DNA from: Acrocarpospora macrocephala
GTDB taxonomy: Bacteria; Actinomycetota; Actinomycetes; Streptosporangiales; Streptosporangiaceae
Length of the DNA stretch: 64,000 nucleotides
Direction: 5' to 3'
NCBI RefSeq assembly: GCF_009687865.1
Contig: NZ_BLAE01000029.1
Location: 85,318 to 149,317, forward strand
Shown here: positions 23,445-32,146 of the stretch, in pieces
Position numbering within the stretch: position 1 is the stretch's first letter
Layout: every line of letters starts with the position of its first letter
Made by a program: the position numbers and the translations under genes
Notes under the pieces: model-generated
Databases searched by the model: none
What the model was told of the DNA's origin: nothing
What the model saw: the letters and a program-made list of their open reading frames with translations, nothing else

Positions 23445-24788
23445 CTAGCGCGCGATCGGGATACGCAACACGAATCGGGCGCCGCTGTCGCTGTCCTCGA
23501 TGGTGAGGGAGCCGCCGTGGGTCTCGGCGATCTGCCGGGCGATGGCCAGGCCGAGGCCGGTGCCCCCGACGTCGCGGCTGCGGGCCGCGTCCAGGCGGGT
23601 GAACCGCTGGAACACCATCTCCCGCTTGTCCGGCGCGATCCCGGCGCCGTCGTCGATCACCTCGAGCACGGCGGTCCCGTCGCGGCCGTACACGCGGACG
23701 GTGACCTCGGTGTTGGCGTGCCGCTCGGCGTTGTCCACCAGGTTGGTGATCAGCCGGCCCAGCCGGAGCCGGTCGCCGCGCACCATCACGTGCTCGTCCA
23801 GATCCTTGATCATCTTTACCCGGCGCCGCCGCCGGTCCAGCTCGCTCCTGGCCAGCCGGCCCAGATTGATCGGGTCGCTGCGGCCCAGCGCCCGCGCGTC
23901 CAGCCTGGCCATCTGGAGCAGATCGGTGACCAGCGCCTGCAGCCGGTCCAGGCTGACCAGCAGCGCCTCCCCGATCCCGGGCCAGTCGGCGTCCTCGGGG
24001 TGCAACATCGCGCCCTCGATCTCGGCCCGCATCGCGGTCAGCGGGCTGCGCAGGTCGTGCGAGGCGTCGGAGGCGAACCGGCGCTGCTGCTCGACGGCCT
24101 CCTCAAGCCGGTCCAGCGTCTGGTTGGCCGTCTCGGCCATGCGCCGGACCTCGTCCTTGAACTTGGGCACCGGCACCCGGTGGCCGAGGTCGGAGGCGGT
24201 GATGTTGGAGAGTTCCGCGCTGATCGCGTCGACCGGGGCGAGGGCGCGGGCGATCGTCCAGGCGGCGCCGTACCCGGTGATGGCCACCACGAGCAGGCTG
24301 CCGCCGATGAGGGCGGCGAGCAGCCAGGGATCCACGTACCAGGGCACGGTGGGGTCGGCCGCGTAGATGATCCAGTCGCCGTCGGGCTGGTAGACGCGGA
24401 AGGCGATCATGATCATGCAGGTGTCGGGGAAGTCGGGGCTGTCGCAGACCAGTTGGTCGCCCCTGACGATGGACTCGTCGGGCAGGAAGACCGCCATCGG
24501 CGGCCGGTTGAGGAGGTTGGGGGTGGCCGCGCCGATCTTTCCGTCGGGCTTGACGACCTGGATGGCGGTGACGCCCTGATCGGGGATGACGCCGTCGAGC
24601 ACGTCCCGCTTGATCAGGTGCACGGTCTTCAGCGCGGCCCTGACGACCCGGTTGGTCTGGTAGTTGTACGCGAGATCCCGCACCCCGATGAGGGCGCTGA
24701 TGGTGACGGCACAGCAGATCAGCGCCATCACGGCGCACGCGATCAGCGTCAGCCGGGCCCGCACCGACCAGCTGTGCCATCTGCTCAA
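23445..24788 (-). CDS. Orphan two-component sensor histidine kinase
   Basis: 447 residues from a TTG at 24788, chosen because GGGGGG lies 6 bases upstream; an in-frame GTG at 24851 would add 21 residues. The first membrane helix lies near residues 12-34, followed by an extracellular sensor domain of about 125 residues with two cysteines, a second helix, HAMP, H-box (SHDLRSPLTAM), N-box (LVDNAERHA), G1 (DDGAGIAP), F (FQRFTRLD) and G2 (GTGLGLAIA). The kinase is complete. No response regulator gene is adjacent on either side, so its partner is encoded elsewhere or it acts with the DNA-binding proteins nearby. Confidence 0.92.
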   Translation of the reverse strand: MSRWHSWSVRARLTLIACAVMALICCAVTISALIGVRDLAYNYQTNRVVRAALKTVHLIKRDVLDGVIPDQGVTAIQVVKPDGKIGAATPNLLNRPPMAVFLPDESIVRGDQLVCDSPDFPDTCMIMIAFRVYQPDGDWIIYAADPTVPWYVDPWLLAALIGGSLLVVAITGYGAAWTIARALAPVDAISAELSNITASDLGHRVPVPKFKDEVRRMAETANQTLDRLEEAVEQQRRFASDASHDLRSPLTAMRAEIEGAMLHPEDADWPGIGEALLVSLDRLQALVTDLLQMARLDARALGRSDPINLGRLARSELDRRRRRVKMIKDLDEHVMVRGDRLRLGRLITNLVDNAERHANTEVTVRVYGRDGTAVLEVIDDGAGIAPDKREMVFQRFTRLDAARSRDVGGTGLGLAIARQIAETHGGSLTIEDSDSGARFVLRIPIAR

Positions 24789-24882
24789 CCGATCCCCCCT
24801 GTGTGTCAGGTGATCACAGGTCGCGGTCCGATGCACACTCACGGGAGTCAAAAAAGGGCAAACGTGCCGTCTAGAGCAACGC

Positions 24883-24892
24883 TCCAGCGCTG
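24883..24892. promoter_or_regulatory. Perfect 10-bp palindrome in the divergent kinase/ligase gap
   Basis: CCAGCGCTGG lies 70 bp upstream of the acyl-CoA ligase and 95 bp upstream of the kinase start, in the 174-bp divergent control region. It could be a binding site; nothing in the sequence names the regulator. Confidence 0.3.
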
Positions 24893-24962
24893 GTTAGGGT
24901 AAGTAACTACTGATTAGAGCGGAAATGGATCTTGCCGAACCCTGCGGACTCCTGGAGCTCTG

Positions 24963-26423
24963 ATGTTTGATTTCAGCGAGACGCCCAGCTTCTACGCGAT
25001 CGCCGGCGCGCATCCGGAACGCCGGGCGGTGGTGGACGCGGACGGTTCGGTGACGTCCTTCGGTGAGCTGCTGGCCCGGGTCAACGCGGTTTCTCATGGT
25101 CTGCGCGCCCGGGGGCTGGCGGTCGGCGACGTGGTGGCGGGCGTGCTGCCGAACGGCGTCGACGCGGTGATCATGCTGCTGGCGACCGGGCAGATCGGGC
25201 TGTACTACGTCCCGATCAACTGGCACCTCACGCCCCCCGAGATCGACTACATCCTGTCCGACTGCGACGCCAGAATCGTCGTGTACGGCCCTGCCGACGT
25301 CACCGCCCTCGCCAACGGCCAGATCACGAAAAATCCGGACGATCGCACCAATGGGACGGTCATGTGGTACACGTCCGGGACCACGGGCTTCCCGAAGGGC
25401 GTGCAGCGGCCCCTCACCGGCAAGGCCCCCGAGGAGACCATGCCGCTCTACGCCTGGTTCCTCGGCGAGGTCTGCGATCTCCAGCCGGGGGACGCGGTGC
25501 ACCTGGTGACCTCGCCCATGTACCACTCCGCACCCTGCGCCCACGTGGTCTTCGCCCTCAACATGGGCCACACCATCGTCATCGCGCCCCGCTTCGAGCC
25601 CGACACCATCCTGGACCTGATCGACCGCTATCGGGTGGACAACGCCATGATGGTCCCGACCATGTTCCACCGCATGCTCCACCTCCCTCCCGAAGTCCGG
25701 AAAAATCATGATCTGTCCAGCTTGCGGCAGGTGATACACACCGGCGCGGCCTGCCCGATCGCGGTCAAGAAAGCGATCATGGACTGGTGGGGCCCGGTCC
25801 TGTACGAGTACTACGGCTCCACCGAGTCGGCCATCGCGTTCTCCGTCAAACCCCAGGATTGGCTGGCCAGACCCGGCACGGTCGGCCGCGCGGCCCCCAC
25901 CTTCGAGGCGAGGATCCTGGACGACAACGGCGACGAGGTCCCCCGCGGCGAGCCAGGACTCCTCTACGTCAAGTCCATCCTGGGCACCTTCCAGTACCGC
26001 AAGGACCCCGCCAGAACCGCCGCCAGCATGCGCGACGACTGGTACGCCCCCGGCGACATCGCCTCCATGGACGAGGACGGTTACCTGTTCATCCGCGACC
26101 GCAGAACCGACCTGATCATCTCCGGCGGCGTCAACATCTACCCGGCCGAGATCGAAGCCGCCCTGCTGGAGCACCCGGCGGTCGCCGACGTCGCGGTCAT
26201 CGGCGTCCCCGACGAGGAGTGGGGCCACCGCGTGGTCGCCCTCGTCCTGCCCTCCCGCGACGTGACCCCCGGCGAACTGCTCGACCACCTGCGCCCCCGG
26301 CTGGCCCGCTTCAAGCACCCCCGCGTCATCGAGTTCCGCGACGAGCTGCCCAGAACCCCGACCGGCAAGCTCTCCCGCTCGAAGGTCAGGGCCGACTACC
26401 TAGCTGGGCAGCCACTCGACTGA
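24963..26423 (+). CDS. AMP-forming acyl-CoA ligase (acyl-adenylate-forming family)
   Basis: 486 residues; ATG at 24963 preceded by GGAG. Adenylate-forming signatures are YTSGTTGFPKGV (about residue 136-147), YGSTESA (about 285), the GDIASMDEDGYLFI segment, the hinge DRRTDLI and the C-terminal lysine in RTPTGKLSR. It activates a carboxylic acid as the acyl-AMP and then the CoA thioester, most likely a fatty or aromatic acid. It is about 20-50 residues shorter at the front than long-chain ligases. Its last 24 bp overlap the convergent racemase gene. Confidence 0.9.
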   Translation: MFDFSETPSFYAIAGAHPERRAVVDADGSVTSFGELLARVNAVSHGLRARGLAVGDVVAGVLPNGVDAVIMLLATGQIGLYYVPINWHLTPPEIDYILSDCDARIVVYGPADVTALANGQITKNPDDRTNGTVMWYTSGTTGFPKGVQRPLTGKAPEETMPLYAWFLGEVCDLQPGDAVHLVTSPMYHSAPCAHVVFALNMGHTIVIAPRFEPDTILDLIDRYRVDNAMMVPTMFHRMLHLPPEVRKNHDLSSLRQVIHTGAACPIAVKKAIMDWWGPVLYEYYGSTESAIAFSVKPQDWLARPGTVGRAAPTFEARILDDNGDEVPRGEPGLLYVKSILGTFQYRKDPARTAASMRDDWYAPGDIASMDEDGYLFIRDRRTDLIISGGVNIYPAEIEAALLEHPAVADVAVIGVPDEEWGHRVVALVLPSRDVTPGELLDHLRPRLARFKHPRVIEFRDELPRTPTGKLSRSKVRADYLAGQPLD

Positions 26424-27503
26424 CGTGGTGATCGCGTCCAGCACGTGCCCGAGCGGCTCCACCCCGATGCCGGGCCCGGTCGGCACGTCCAGATGCCCGT
26501 CCCGCAGCTCGAACGGCGGCGTGATATCGGTGGCGTAGTACCGCCGCGAGGCCGAGGTGTCGCCCGGCAGCGTGAAGCCGGGCAGCGCGGCCAGCGCCAC
26601 GTTGGCCGCCCGGCCGATGCCGGTCTCCAGCATGCCGCCGCACCAGACCGCGATCCCGTGCGCCCGGCACAGGTCGTGGATGCGGCGCGCCTCCAGGTAG
26701 CCGCCCACCCGGCCCGGCTTGATGTTCACGATCGAGCACGCGCCCAGCGAGATCGCGGCGGCGGCGTGCGCGGCCGACTCGATCGACTCGTCCAGGCAGA
26801 TCGGCGTCGCCAGCCGCTTGGCCAGCGCGGCGTGCTGCACCAGGTCGTCGTCGGCCAGCGGCTGCTCGATCAGCAGCAGCTCGAACGGGTCCAGCCGGGC
26901 CAGTTGCGGCGCGTCCAGCAGCGAGTAGGCAGCGTTCGCGTCCACCTGCAGCGGGATGTCGCCGAACCGCTCCCGGACCGCGCGGACCGGCTCCACGTCC
27001 CAGCCCGGCTCGATCTTCAGCTTGATCCGCACGTAGCCCTCGGCCAGGTAGCCGTCCACCACGCCGAGCAGCTCCGGGATGGAGTCCATGATCCCGACCG
27101 AGACGCCGCACGGCACCCGGACGGCCGACGCGCCCAGGAACGTCGCGAACGACTCCCCGGCCGCGCGGAGCTGCGCGTCCAGGACGGCGGTCTCCAGCGC
27201 GGCCTTGGCCATCCGGTGGCCCTTGATCGGTTCCAGCACCCGGCCCACCGCGTACGCGTCCACGTGCGGCCTTGCGGTCAGGGCGGGCACCATGAAGCGG
27301 CGCATCACGTCGGCCGCGCCGTCCGCGTACTCCGGCGAGTAGAGCGGCTCGGCCATCGCCACGCACTCCGCCCAGCCCTCCGCCTCCGGCGTGACCACCC
27401 GCACCAGCAGGACCTCGCGCGCGTGCTCGGTCCCGAACGACGTGCGGAACGGCGCCACCAGCGGCATCGCGATCCGCCGCAGCTCCACCCCGGTGATCTT
27501 CAT
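26400..27503 (-). CDS. Enolase-superfamily N-acylamino-acid racemase / o-succinylbenzoate synthase
   Basis: 367 residues; ATG at 27503. The MLE-subgroup catalytic pattern is present: KxK in RIKLKIE (about residue 165-167), metal ligands in VDANAAY, IEQPL and LDES, and the second catalytic lysine in NIKPGRVGG. Members carry out o-succinylbenzoate synthesis, N-succinyl amino acid racemisation, or both. No men genes are here. Instead it is the last gene of an overlapping operon with a GNAT, an M20 deacylase and an M19 dipeptidase, the set known to turn D- into L-amino acids through N-succinyl derivatives. I therefore favour N-succinylamino-acid racemase. Confidence 0.88.
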   Translation of the reverse strand: MKITGVELRRIAMPLVAPFRTSFGTEHAREVLLVRVVTPEAEGWAECVAMAEPLYSPEYADGAADVMRRFMVPALTARPHVDAYAVGRVLEPIKGHRMAKAALETAVLDAQLRAAGESFATFLGASAVRVPCGVSVGIMDSIPELLGVVDGYLAEGYVRIKLKIEPGWDVEPVRAVRERFGDIPLQVDANAAYSLLDAPQLARLDPFELLLIEQPLADDDLVQHAALAKRLATPICLDESIESAAHAAAAISLGACSIVNIKPGRVGGYLEARRIHDLCRAHGIAVWCGGMLETGIGRAANVALAALPGFTLPGDTSASRRYYATDITPPFELRDGHLDVPTGPGIGVEPLGHVLDAITTSVEWLPS

Positions 27504-28315
27504 GCTCGCTCCACCACGTAGCCCCCGCGCGCGAACCCGGTCACCGTCGCGCCCTCGTCCATCATCCCGCCCAGCACATCCCGGACGGCCAGCCGCCACG
27601 CCTTGGCCGCGCCCGGATCGGCCCGCCGGATCGCCTCGATATCCTCCGGCAATTCCACCAGTACCACCCGCTCCGCCGCGACCCGGGCCACCGGTCTCCC
27701 CTCCACCGCGATCAGCCCTCGGCACGCGCTCTCCGGCACCTCCGGCTGGTACGGCCGGCCCGACGCCGCCGTCAGCGCCTGCGGCGAGGTCAGCCGCCAC
27801 ACCGCCAGCACCCGGTCGGACTCGTCCCCGGCGTTCACCTCGTCGGCCATCTGGCCGTAGAACTCGCGCAGGTACTCCTCCGGCCTGGCCCCGAGTTTGG
27901 CCAGGTTGAAGTAGGCGTTGCGGCGGACGAGGGGGTCGAAGGTCCAGGTCACCGTGGTGAGGCCGCGGGCCAGGGCCCAGGCGCGCTGGTGCAGTTTGAG
28001 GGCGTGGCCGGCGCCCTTCTTGACCGCGCCGGTGACGTGCGAGTGCAGGGACTCGCCGATGGGGGCCGACAGGAACGCGACGGACGCGCCGACCAGGTCG
28101 TCGCCGTCGAATGCCCCGGCGACGTAGTTCCCGGCGTGGGAGAGGGCACGCATCATCTCCACGCTGACGGGGGCGTTCAGCGGATCAGGGTGCCAGATGT
28201 CGTCGTACAGGCGGAAAACGCGTTCGAAGTCGGAAATTTCCTGAAGTTCGCGGAGTTCGACGCCTGCCTTTCGCGCCGCCGCGGCAGCTGCGGTTTCCGG
28301 AGTCATCGGGGTCAT
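27500..28315 (-). CDS. GNAT acyltransferase (COG3375-like), probable amino-acid N-succinyltransferase
   Basis: 271 residues; its stop overlaps the racemase ATG by 4 bp and its ATG overlaps the M20 stop by 4 bp. The N-terminal half has a GNAT fold (DLVGASVAFLSAP strand, KGAGHALKLHQRAWAL acyl-CoA-binding helix, TVTWTFDPLVRRNAYFN). The length and the FDPL...NAYFNL segment fit the acyltransferases that accompany N-succinylamino-acid racemases. It would acylate a D-amino acid so that the racemase can act on it. Cytosolic, no membrane segment. Confidence 0.82.
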   Translation of the reverse strand: MTPMTPETAAAAAARKAGVELRELQEISDFERVFRLYDDIWHPDPLNAPVSVEMMRALSHAGNYVAGAFDGDDLVGASVAFLSAPIGESLHSHVTGAVKKGAGHALKLHQRAWALARGLTTVTWTFDPLVRRNAYFNLAKLGARPEEYLREFYGQMADEVNAGDESDRVLAVWRLTSPQALTAASGRPYQPEVPESACRGLIAVEGRPVARVAAERVVLVELPEDIEAIRRADPGAAKAWRLAVRDVLGGMMDEGATVTGFARGGYVVERA

Positions 28316-29433
28316 CGCGCCAGCACCGATTCGATCAGGGCCGTCAGCAGGCGGGCGCGTTCCGGCAGGCGGTTCACCAGGACGTGCTCATCGTCCGCGT
28401 GCGCGCCGCCGCCGACCGCGCCGAGGCCGTCCAGGGTCGGGCAGCCGACTCCGGCGGTGAAGTTGCCGTCCGAGCCGCCGCCCACCGAGACGCCCGTCAG
28501 CGGCGGCAGGCCGAGCTCGGCCGCGAGGTGGACCGCCTTGGCGAACAGGTCCACGGAGGAGTTGGCGTCGAACGGGGGACGGTTCGGGCCGCCCTGCAGT
28601 TCCAGGCTCGCGCCGGGGGTTCGCGGGGTGAGCGCGCGCATGAGCTCGTCCACCCGGAGCTGGGAGGCCAGGTCGGGCACCCGGACGTCCACCGCCACCC
28701 GGGCCAGGGCCGGGATCGTGTTGGTGCTGGTCCCGGCCGAGGCCAGGGTCGGGGTCACCGACAGCAGGCCCGCCTGGGAGGACGACTCGACCGCGCTGGC
28801 GATCTCGGTGATGGCCAGGATCTGGTGGGCCAGCTCGACTCCGGCGTTGACGCCCTTCTCCGGTTCGAGACCGGCGTGGGCGGCGCGGCCGTGGATGAGC
28901 AGCTCGTACCGCGAAATGCCCTTACGGGCGATTTTGAGGGCGCCGTTCTCGCCGCCCGCCTCGGTCACGAACGTGGCCGCCAGGCCGCGGGCGGTGTCCT
29001 CGATCAGCGGCTGCGAGGTGGGCGAGCCGAGCTCCTCGTCGCCCACGATCAGCACGGCGACACCCTCCAGGGAGGGCAGCGCGGCCAGCGCGTGGAAGAT
29101 CAGCACCAGCCCGGCCTTCATGTCGAACACGCCGGGGCCCCGGGCGACGCCGTCGGTCACGCTCCACGGGATCCGGTGGATCGTGCCCGTCGGCCAGACG
29201 GTGTCGTGGTGGCCGAGCAGCAGGACCTTCGGCTCGCCGAACACCCAGCGCAGGTGCGGGACGCCGTCGATCACCAGGGTCTCCGGCGCCACGCCGAGCG
29301 AGCGGCGGCCGACCTCCGCGACCGTCTTGGCGCTGCGCGCCAGCGCCTCGTGGTCGCTGGAGAACGACTCGCAGCAGACCAGCTCGGCCAGATCGGCGAG
29401 GATCCCGGCCAGCTCGGGCGACTCCGTTCTCAC
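28312..29433 (-). CDS. M20-family peptidase/deacylase
   Basis: 373 residues. The real start is GTG at 29433, overlapping the dipeptidase stop as GTGA; the open frame upstream of it is a shadow. Zinc ligands and catalytic residues visible: LGHHDTVWP (first His and catalytic Asp), GVFDMKAG (bridging Asp), GDEELGSP (catalytic Glu plus ligand Glu), EAGG and, near the C-terminus, HADDEHV (last His). The lid/dimerisation domain lies between about residues 175 and 290. It would hydrolyse the N-succinyl-L-amino acid to complete the D-to-L conversion. A carboxypeptidase G2-like role is the main alternative. Confidence 0.88.
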   Translation of the reverse strand: MRTESPELAGILADLAELVCCESFSSDHEALARSAKTVAEVGRRSLGVAPETLVIDGVPHLRWVFGEPKVLLLGHHDTVWPTGTIHRIPWSVTDGVARGPGVFDMKAGLVLIFHALAALPSLEGVAVLIVGDEELGSPTSQPLIEDTARGLAATFVTEAGGENGALKIARKGISRYELLIHGRAAHAGLEPEKGVNAGVELAHQILAITEIASAVESSSQAGLLSVTPTLASAGTSTNTIPALARVAVDVRVPDLASQLRVDELMRALTPRTPGASLELQGGPNRPPFDANSSVDLFAKAVHLAAELGLPPLTGVSVGGGSDGNFTAGVGCPTLDGLGAVGGGAHADDEHVLVNRLPERARLLTALIESVLAR

Positions 29434-30467
29434 CGGCCCACCCCGAGTTCGGCCAGGAAGAGGCGGTGCAGGTTGCCACCGACGATCTTGCGGATCTCCT
29501 CGTCGGCGAAGCCGTGCTTGGCCAGCGCCTCGGTCACCAGGGGCAGGCCGCGCGGGCCGTCCAGGTCGGGGATGCACGCCTCCACGTCCAGGCCGCTGAA
29601 GGAGCCGGGCTCGCAGCAGGGCGGGGTGAGGTCGGTGAAGACCTCGCGGATGAAATCGGGGCCCAGGCCGACGTGGTCGATGCCGGCGATGGACACGACG
29701 TGCTCGATGTGGTCCACCAGGTGGTCGATGGTGACGGATCTCGCCTCCACCGCCAGGAAGGCCGCCAGGAAGTTCACGCAGACGACGCCCCCGGTCGCGG
29801 CGATGCCGCGCAGCTGGTCGTCGGTGAGGTTGCGGTGGTGGTCGCGCAGGGCGCGGGCGGAGGAGTGGGTGGCCAGCACGGGCCGGGTGGCCAGTTCGAG
29901 CACGTGCCCGACGCCGGAGGCGCTGAGGTGGGAGACGTCGAAAAGGACCCCGAGCCGCTCCATGGTCTGGAGGGTTTCGACGCCCTGGCTGGTCAGGCGG
30001 GATCCGGTGGCGTCCTGGCCGCTGCCGTCGGCGAGGGGAGTGCGGCCCCAGTGGGCGATCGAGGCGACCCGGACGCCCAGCCGGTGCAGCGTCGGCACCA
30101 GTTCCACGCTGGCGTCGATGCCCGGCATGCTCTCCATGGCCAGGACCAGGGCGATCCGGCCGTCGGCCAGGGCCTGGTCGATCTGGGGGCCGTCGACGCA
30201 GAGCCGTACGGCGTCGGGGTTGCCCTCGGCGAGGGTGTGCGCGCATTCGATCATGCGCAGGGTCTGCCGGAGCGCGCCCTCTGGCCGATACTGGCCGTCG
30301 ATGAACACCGGCAGGACCTGCAGGTTCACGCCGCCCTCGGTCAGCTGGGGGAGCCAGCGTTCGCGGAAGAACGAGGCCCACAGCTCCGGCGGCCGGGCCG
30401 ACACGGCCATCAGCAGGTCGTTGTGCGCGTCCGCGACGACGGCGTCGCGATGCAGGTCAGCAGGCAC
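29430..30467 (-). CDS. M19 membrane-dipeptidase family enzyme (renal dipeptidase-like)
   Basis: 345 residues; GTG start at 30467 with GAGGAG eight bases upstream. Metal-binding pattern HND near the N-terminus (DAHNDLLM), glutamate in AMESM, histidines in DVSHLS and ATHSSARAL, and the late GPDF segment. The family cleaves dipeptides and accepts a D-residue at the C-terminal position. As first gene of the operon it would release D-amino acids from D-containing dipeptides, for example cell-wall turnover products, for the three downstream enzymes. No signal peptide or anchor is visible, so it acts inside the cell. Confidence 0.88.
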   Translation of the reverse strand: MPADLHRDAVVADAHNDLLMAVSARPPELWASFFRERWLPQLTEGGVNLQVLPVFIDGQYRPEGALRQTLRMIECAHTLAEGNPDAVRLCVDGPQIDQALADGRIALVLAMESMPGIDASVELVPTLHRLGVRVASIAHWGRTPLADGSGQDATGSRLTSQGVETLQTMERLGVLFDVSHLSASGVGHVLELATRPVLATHSSARALRDHHRNLTDDQLRGIAATGGVVCVNFLAAFLAVEARSVTIDHLVDHIEHVVSIAGIDHVGLGPDFIREVFTDLTPPCCEPGSFSGLDVEACIPDLDGPRGLPLVTEALAKHGFADEEIRKIVGGNLHRLFLAELGVGR

Positions 30468-30562
30468 CTGAACTCCTCACGGGATCGTGTACCCGGACGT
30501 TACCCCGCCGGGAGGCGTCCGGCGAAGGTGGTCTGCCGGACGTCGCGCGTCCGCATTCCCGG

Positions 30563-30568
30563 TACCCT
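30563..30568 (+). promoter_or_regulatory. -10 element (TACCCT) of a probably leaderless gene
   Basis: TACCCT ends 7 bases before the GTG start at 30576, and no Shine-Dalgarno sequence is present, so transcription should begin at or next to the start codon. The -35 box is not clear. Confidence 0.5.
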
Positions 30569-30575
30569 CCCATCC

Positions 30576-31403
30576 GTGACGGAGACCACACTCGCGACAG
30601 TGATCGAGACACTGGAGCACGCCTACGACCCGGCCCACGCCGAGCCCTGGGACGCGGTGGGCCTGGTCTGCGGGGATCCCGGCCAGGTCGTGCGCAGGAT
30701 CGTGTTCGCGGTGGACCCGGTGGCGGCCGTCGTCGACGAGGCCCTGGAGTGGCACGCCGACCTCATCGTCACCCACCACCCCCTCTACCTGCGAGGCACC
30801 ACTTCGGTCGCGGCCGACACCGCCAAAGGCCGCCTCATCCACCGCCTGATCAAGAACGACTGCGCCCTCTACACCGCCCACACCAACGCCGACGTGGCCG
30901 ACCCCGGCGTCTCCGACGCCCTCGCCCGCGCCGTCGGCCTCTACCCGCCGTACCGGCCGCTCAGCCCGATCGCCGTCCCCGGCCTCGGCCTCGGCCGCGT
31001 CGGCGTCCTCCCCGTCTCCATGACCCTGGCCAAGTTCGCCGCCCTCGCCGCCCAGGGCCTGCCCCGCACCGCCGGCGGCCTGCGCGTCGCCGGCGACCTG
31101 GACCGCCTGGTCAAGGTCGTCGCCGTCAGCGGCGGCTCCGGCGACTCCCTGCTCGGTACGGCTCGCGCCGCCGGCGTCGACGTCTTCCTCACCGCCGACC
31201 TCCGGCACCACCCGGCCAGCGAATACGTGGAGTCCGGCGGCCCCGCCCTCATCGACGCCGCGCACTGGGCCACCGAGTGGCCCTGGCTGGCCGAAGCGGG
31301 AGAGCGGCTGACGTCCGCCCTGGCGGCGAAGGGTATTAGTGTTGAGGCGCGCGTCTCCGACACGGTCACGGACGCCTGGACCACAACAGCACAGCGAGGA
31401 TAG
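30576..31403 (+). CDS. Nif3-like dinuclear metal centre protein
   Basis: 275 residues from the GTG at 30576. THHPLYLRG, AHTNAD and the C-terminal DAAHWATEW segments supply the histidines, aspartate and glutamate of the dinuclear metal site of the Nif3 / DUF34 family. The molecular role of this family is unsettled; GTP cyclohydrolase-like and metal-related roles have been discussed. The next two genes follow at 2 bp and with overlap. The same three-gene order (Rv2230c, Rv2229c, Rv2228c) occurs in Mycobacterium tuberculosis. The gene starts without a ribosome-binding site. Confidence 0.9.
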   Translation: MTETTLATVIETLEHAYDPAHAEPWDAVGLVCGDPGQVVRRIVFAVDPVAAVVDEALEWHADLIVTHHPLYLRGTTSVAADTAKGRLIHRLIKNDCALYTAHTNADVADPGVSDALARAVGLYPPYRPLSPIAVPGLGLGRVGVLPVSMTLAKFAALAAQGLPRTAGGLRVAGDLDRLVKVVAVSGGSGDSLLGTARAAGVDVFLTADLRHHPASEYVESGGPALIDAAHWATEWPWLAEAGERLTSALAAKGISVEARVSDTVTDAWTTTAQRG

Positions 31404-31405
31404 GG

Positions 31406-32146
31406 ATGAAGGCTGCACCGGAAGCACAGAAGCGTCTCCTCGACCTGGCTGAGCGCGATGCGGCTCTCGACCGGCTCCGGCATCGCCGCCGCACGCTCCC
31501 CGAGCTGGCCGGGATCGAGGAGCAGTCCAAGAAGCTCGCCCAGGTCTCCACCCAGATCATCGCCGCCGAGACCGAGGCGGCCGACCTCGCCAGGGACCAG
31601 ACCAAGGCCGAATCCGACGTGGACGCGGTCCGGCTGCGCGCCGAACGCGATCGCAAGCGCCTGGACTCCGGGCAGGTCTCCTCGCCCAAGGATCTGGCCA
31701 GCCTGCAGTCCGAGATCACCTCGCTGCACCGCCGCCAGGGCGACCTGGAGGAGGTCGTGCTGGAGATCATGGAACGCCGCGAGGCCGCCGACACCAAGGT
31801 CGCCGACCTGCGCGCTGAACGCGACGAGCTCACCGCCACCCTCTCGGTGGCCGAGGCCCGCCGCGACGAGGCCTTCGCCGAGATCGACAAGGAGGCCGGC
31901 GAGGTCCGCGACCGCCGCGGCGTCCTGGCCGCCGAGATCCCCGCCGACCTGTTCAAGCTGTACGAGAAGCTGCGCGAATCCTCCGGCGTCGGGGCGGCCA
32001 TGCTTCAGGGCGGGCGCTGCCAGGGTTGCCGGACCACGCTCTCCATCGCCGACCTCAACCAGATCAGGACCGCCGCGCCCGACGAGGTCGTCCGCTGCGA
32101 GGAATGCCGACGCATCCTCGTCCGCACACCCGAGTCTGGACTGTGA
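31406..32146 (+). CDS. Coiled-coil C4 zinc-ribbon protein (Rv2229c-like)
   Basis: 246 residues with a good AGGATAGGG leader before ATG 31406. Residues 10-175 are a long antiparallel coiled coil rich in Glu, Arg and Ala. The last 45 residues hold two knuckles, CQGC and CEEC, that make a zinc ribbon. This is the C4-type zinc ribbon (formerly DUF164) family. It is thought to act in nucleic-acid or nucleotide-related processes, but the role is not known. It starts 2 bp after nif3 and overlaps the RNase H gene by 4 bp (GTGA). Confidence 0.9.
   Translation: MKAAPEAQKRLLDLAERDAALDRLRHRRRTLPELAGIEEQSKKLAQVSTQIIAAETEAADLARDQTKAESDVDAVRLRAERDRKRLDSGQVSSPKDLASLQSEITSLHRRQGDLEEVVLEIMERREAADTKVADLRAERDELTATLSVAEARRDEAFAEIDKEAGEVRDRRGVLAAEIPADLFKLYEKLRESSGVGAAMLQGGRCQGCRTTLSIADLNQIRTAAPDEVVRCEECRRILVRTPESGL

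Noticed and set aside
29434..30381. N-terminal extension of the M20 peptidase frame through the dipeptidase gene
   Set aside because: Arg/Pro/His-rich shadow of the M19 gene; the GTGA overlap gives a natural start at 29433.
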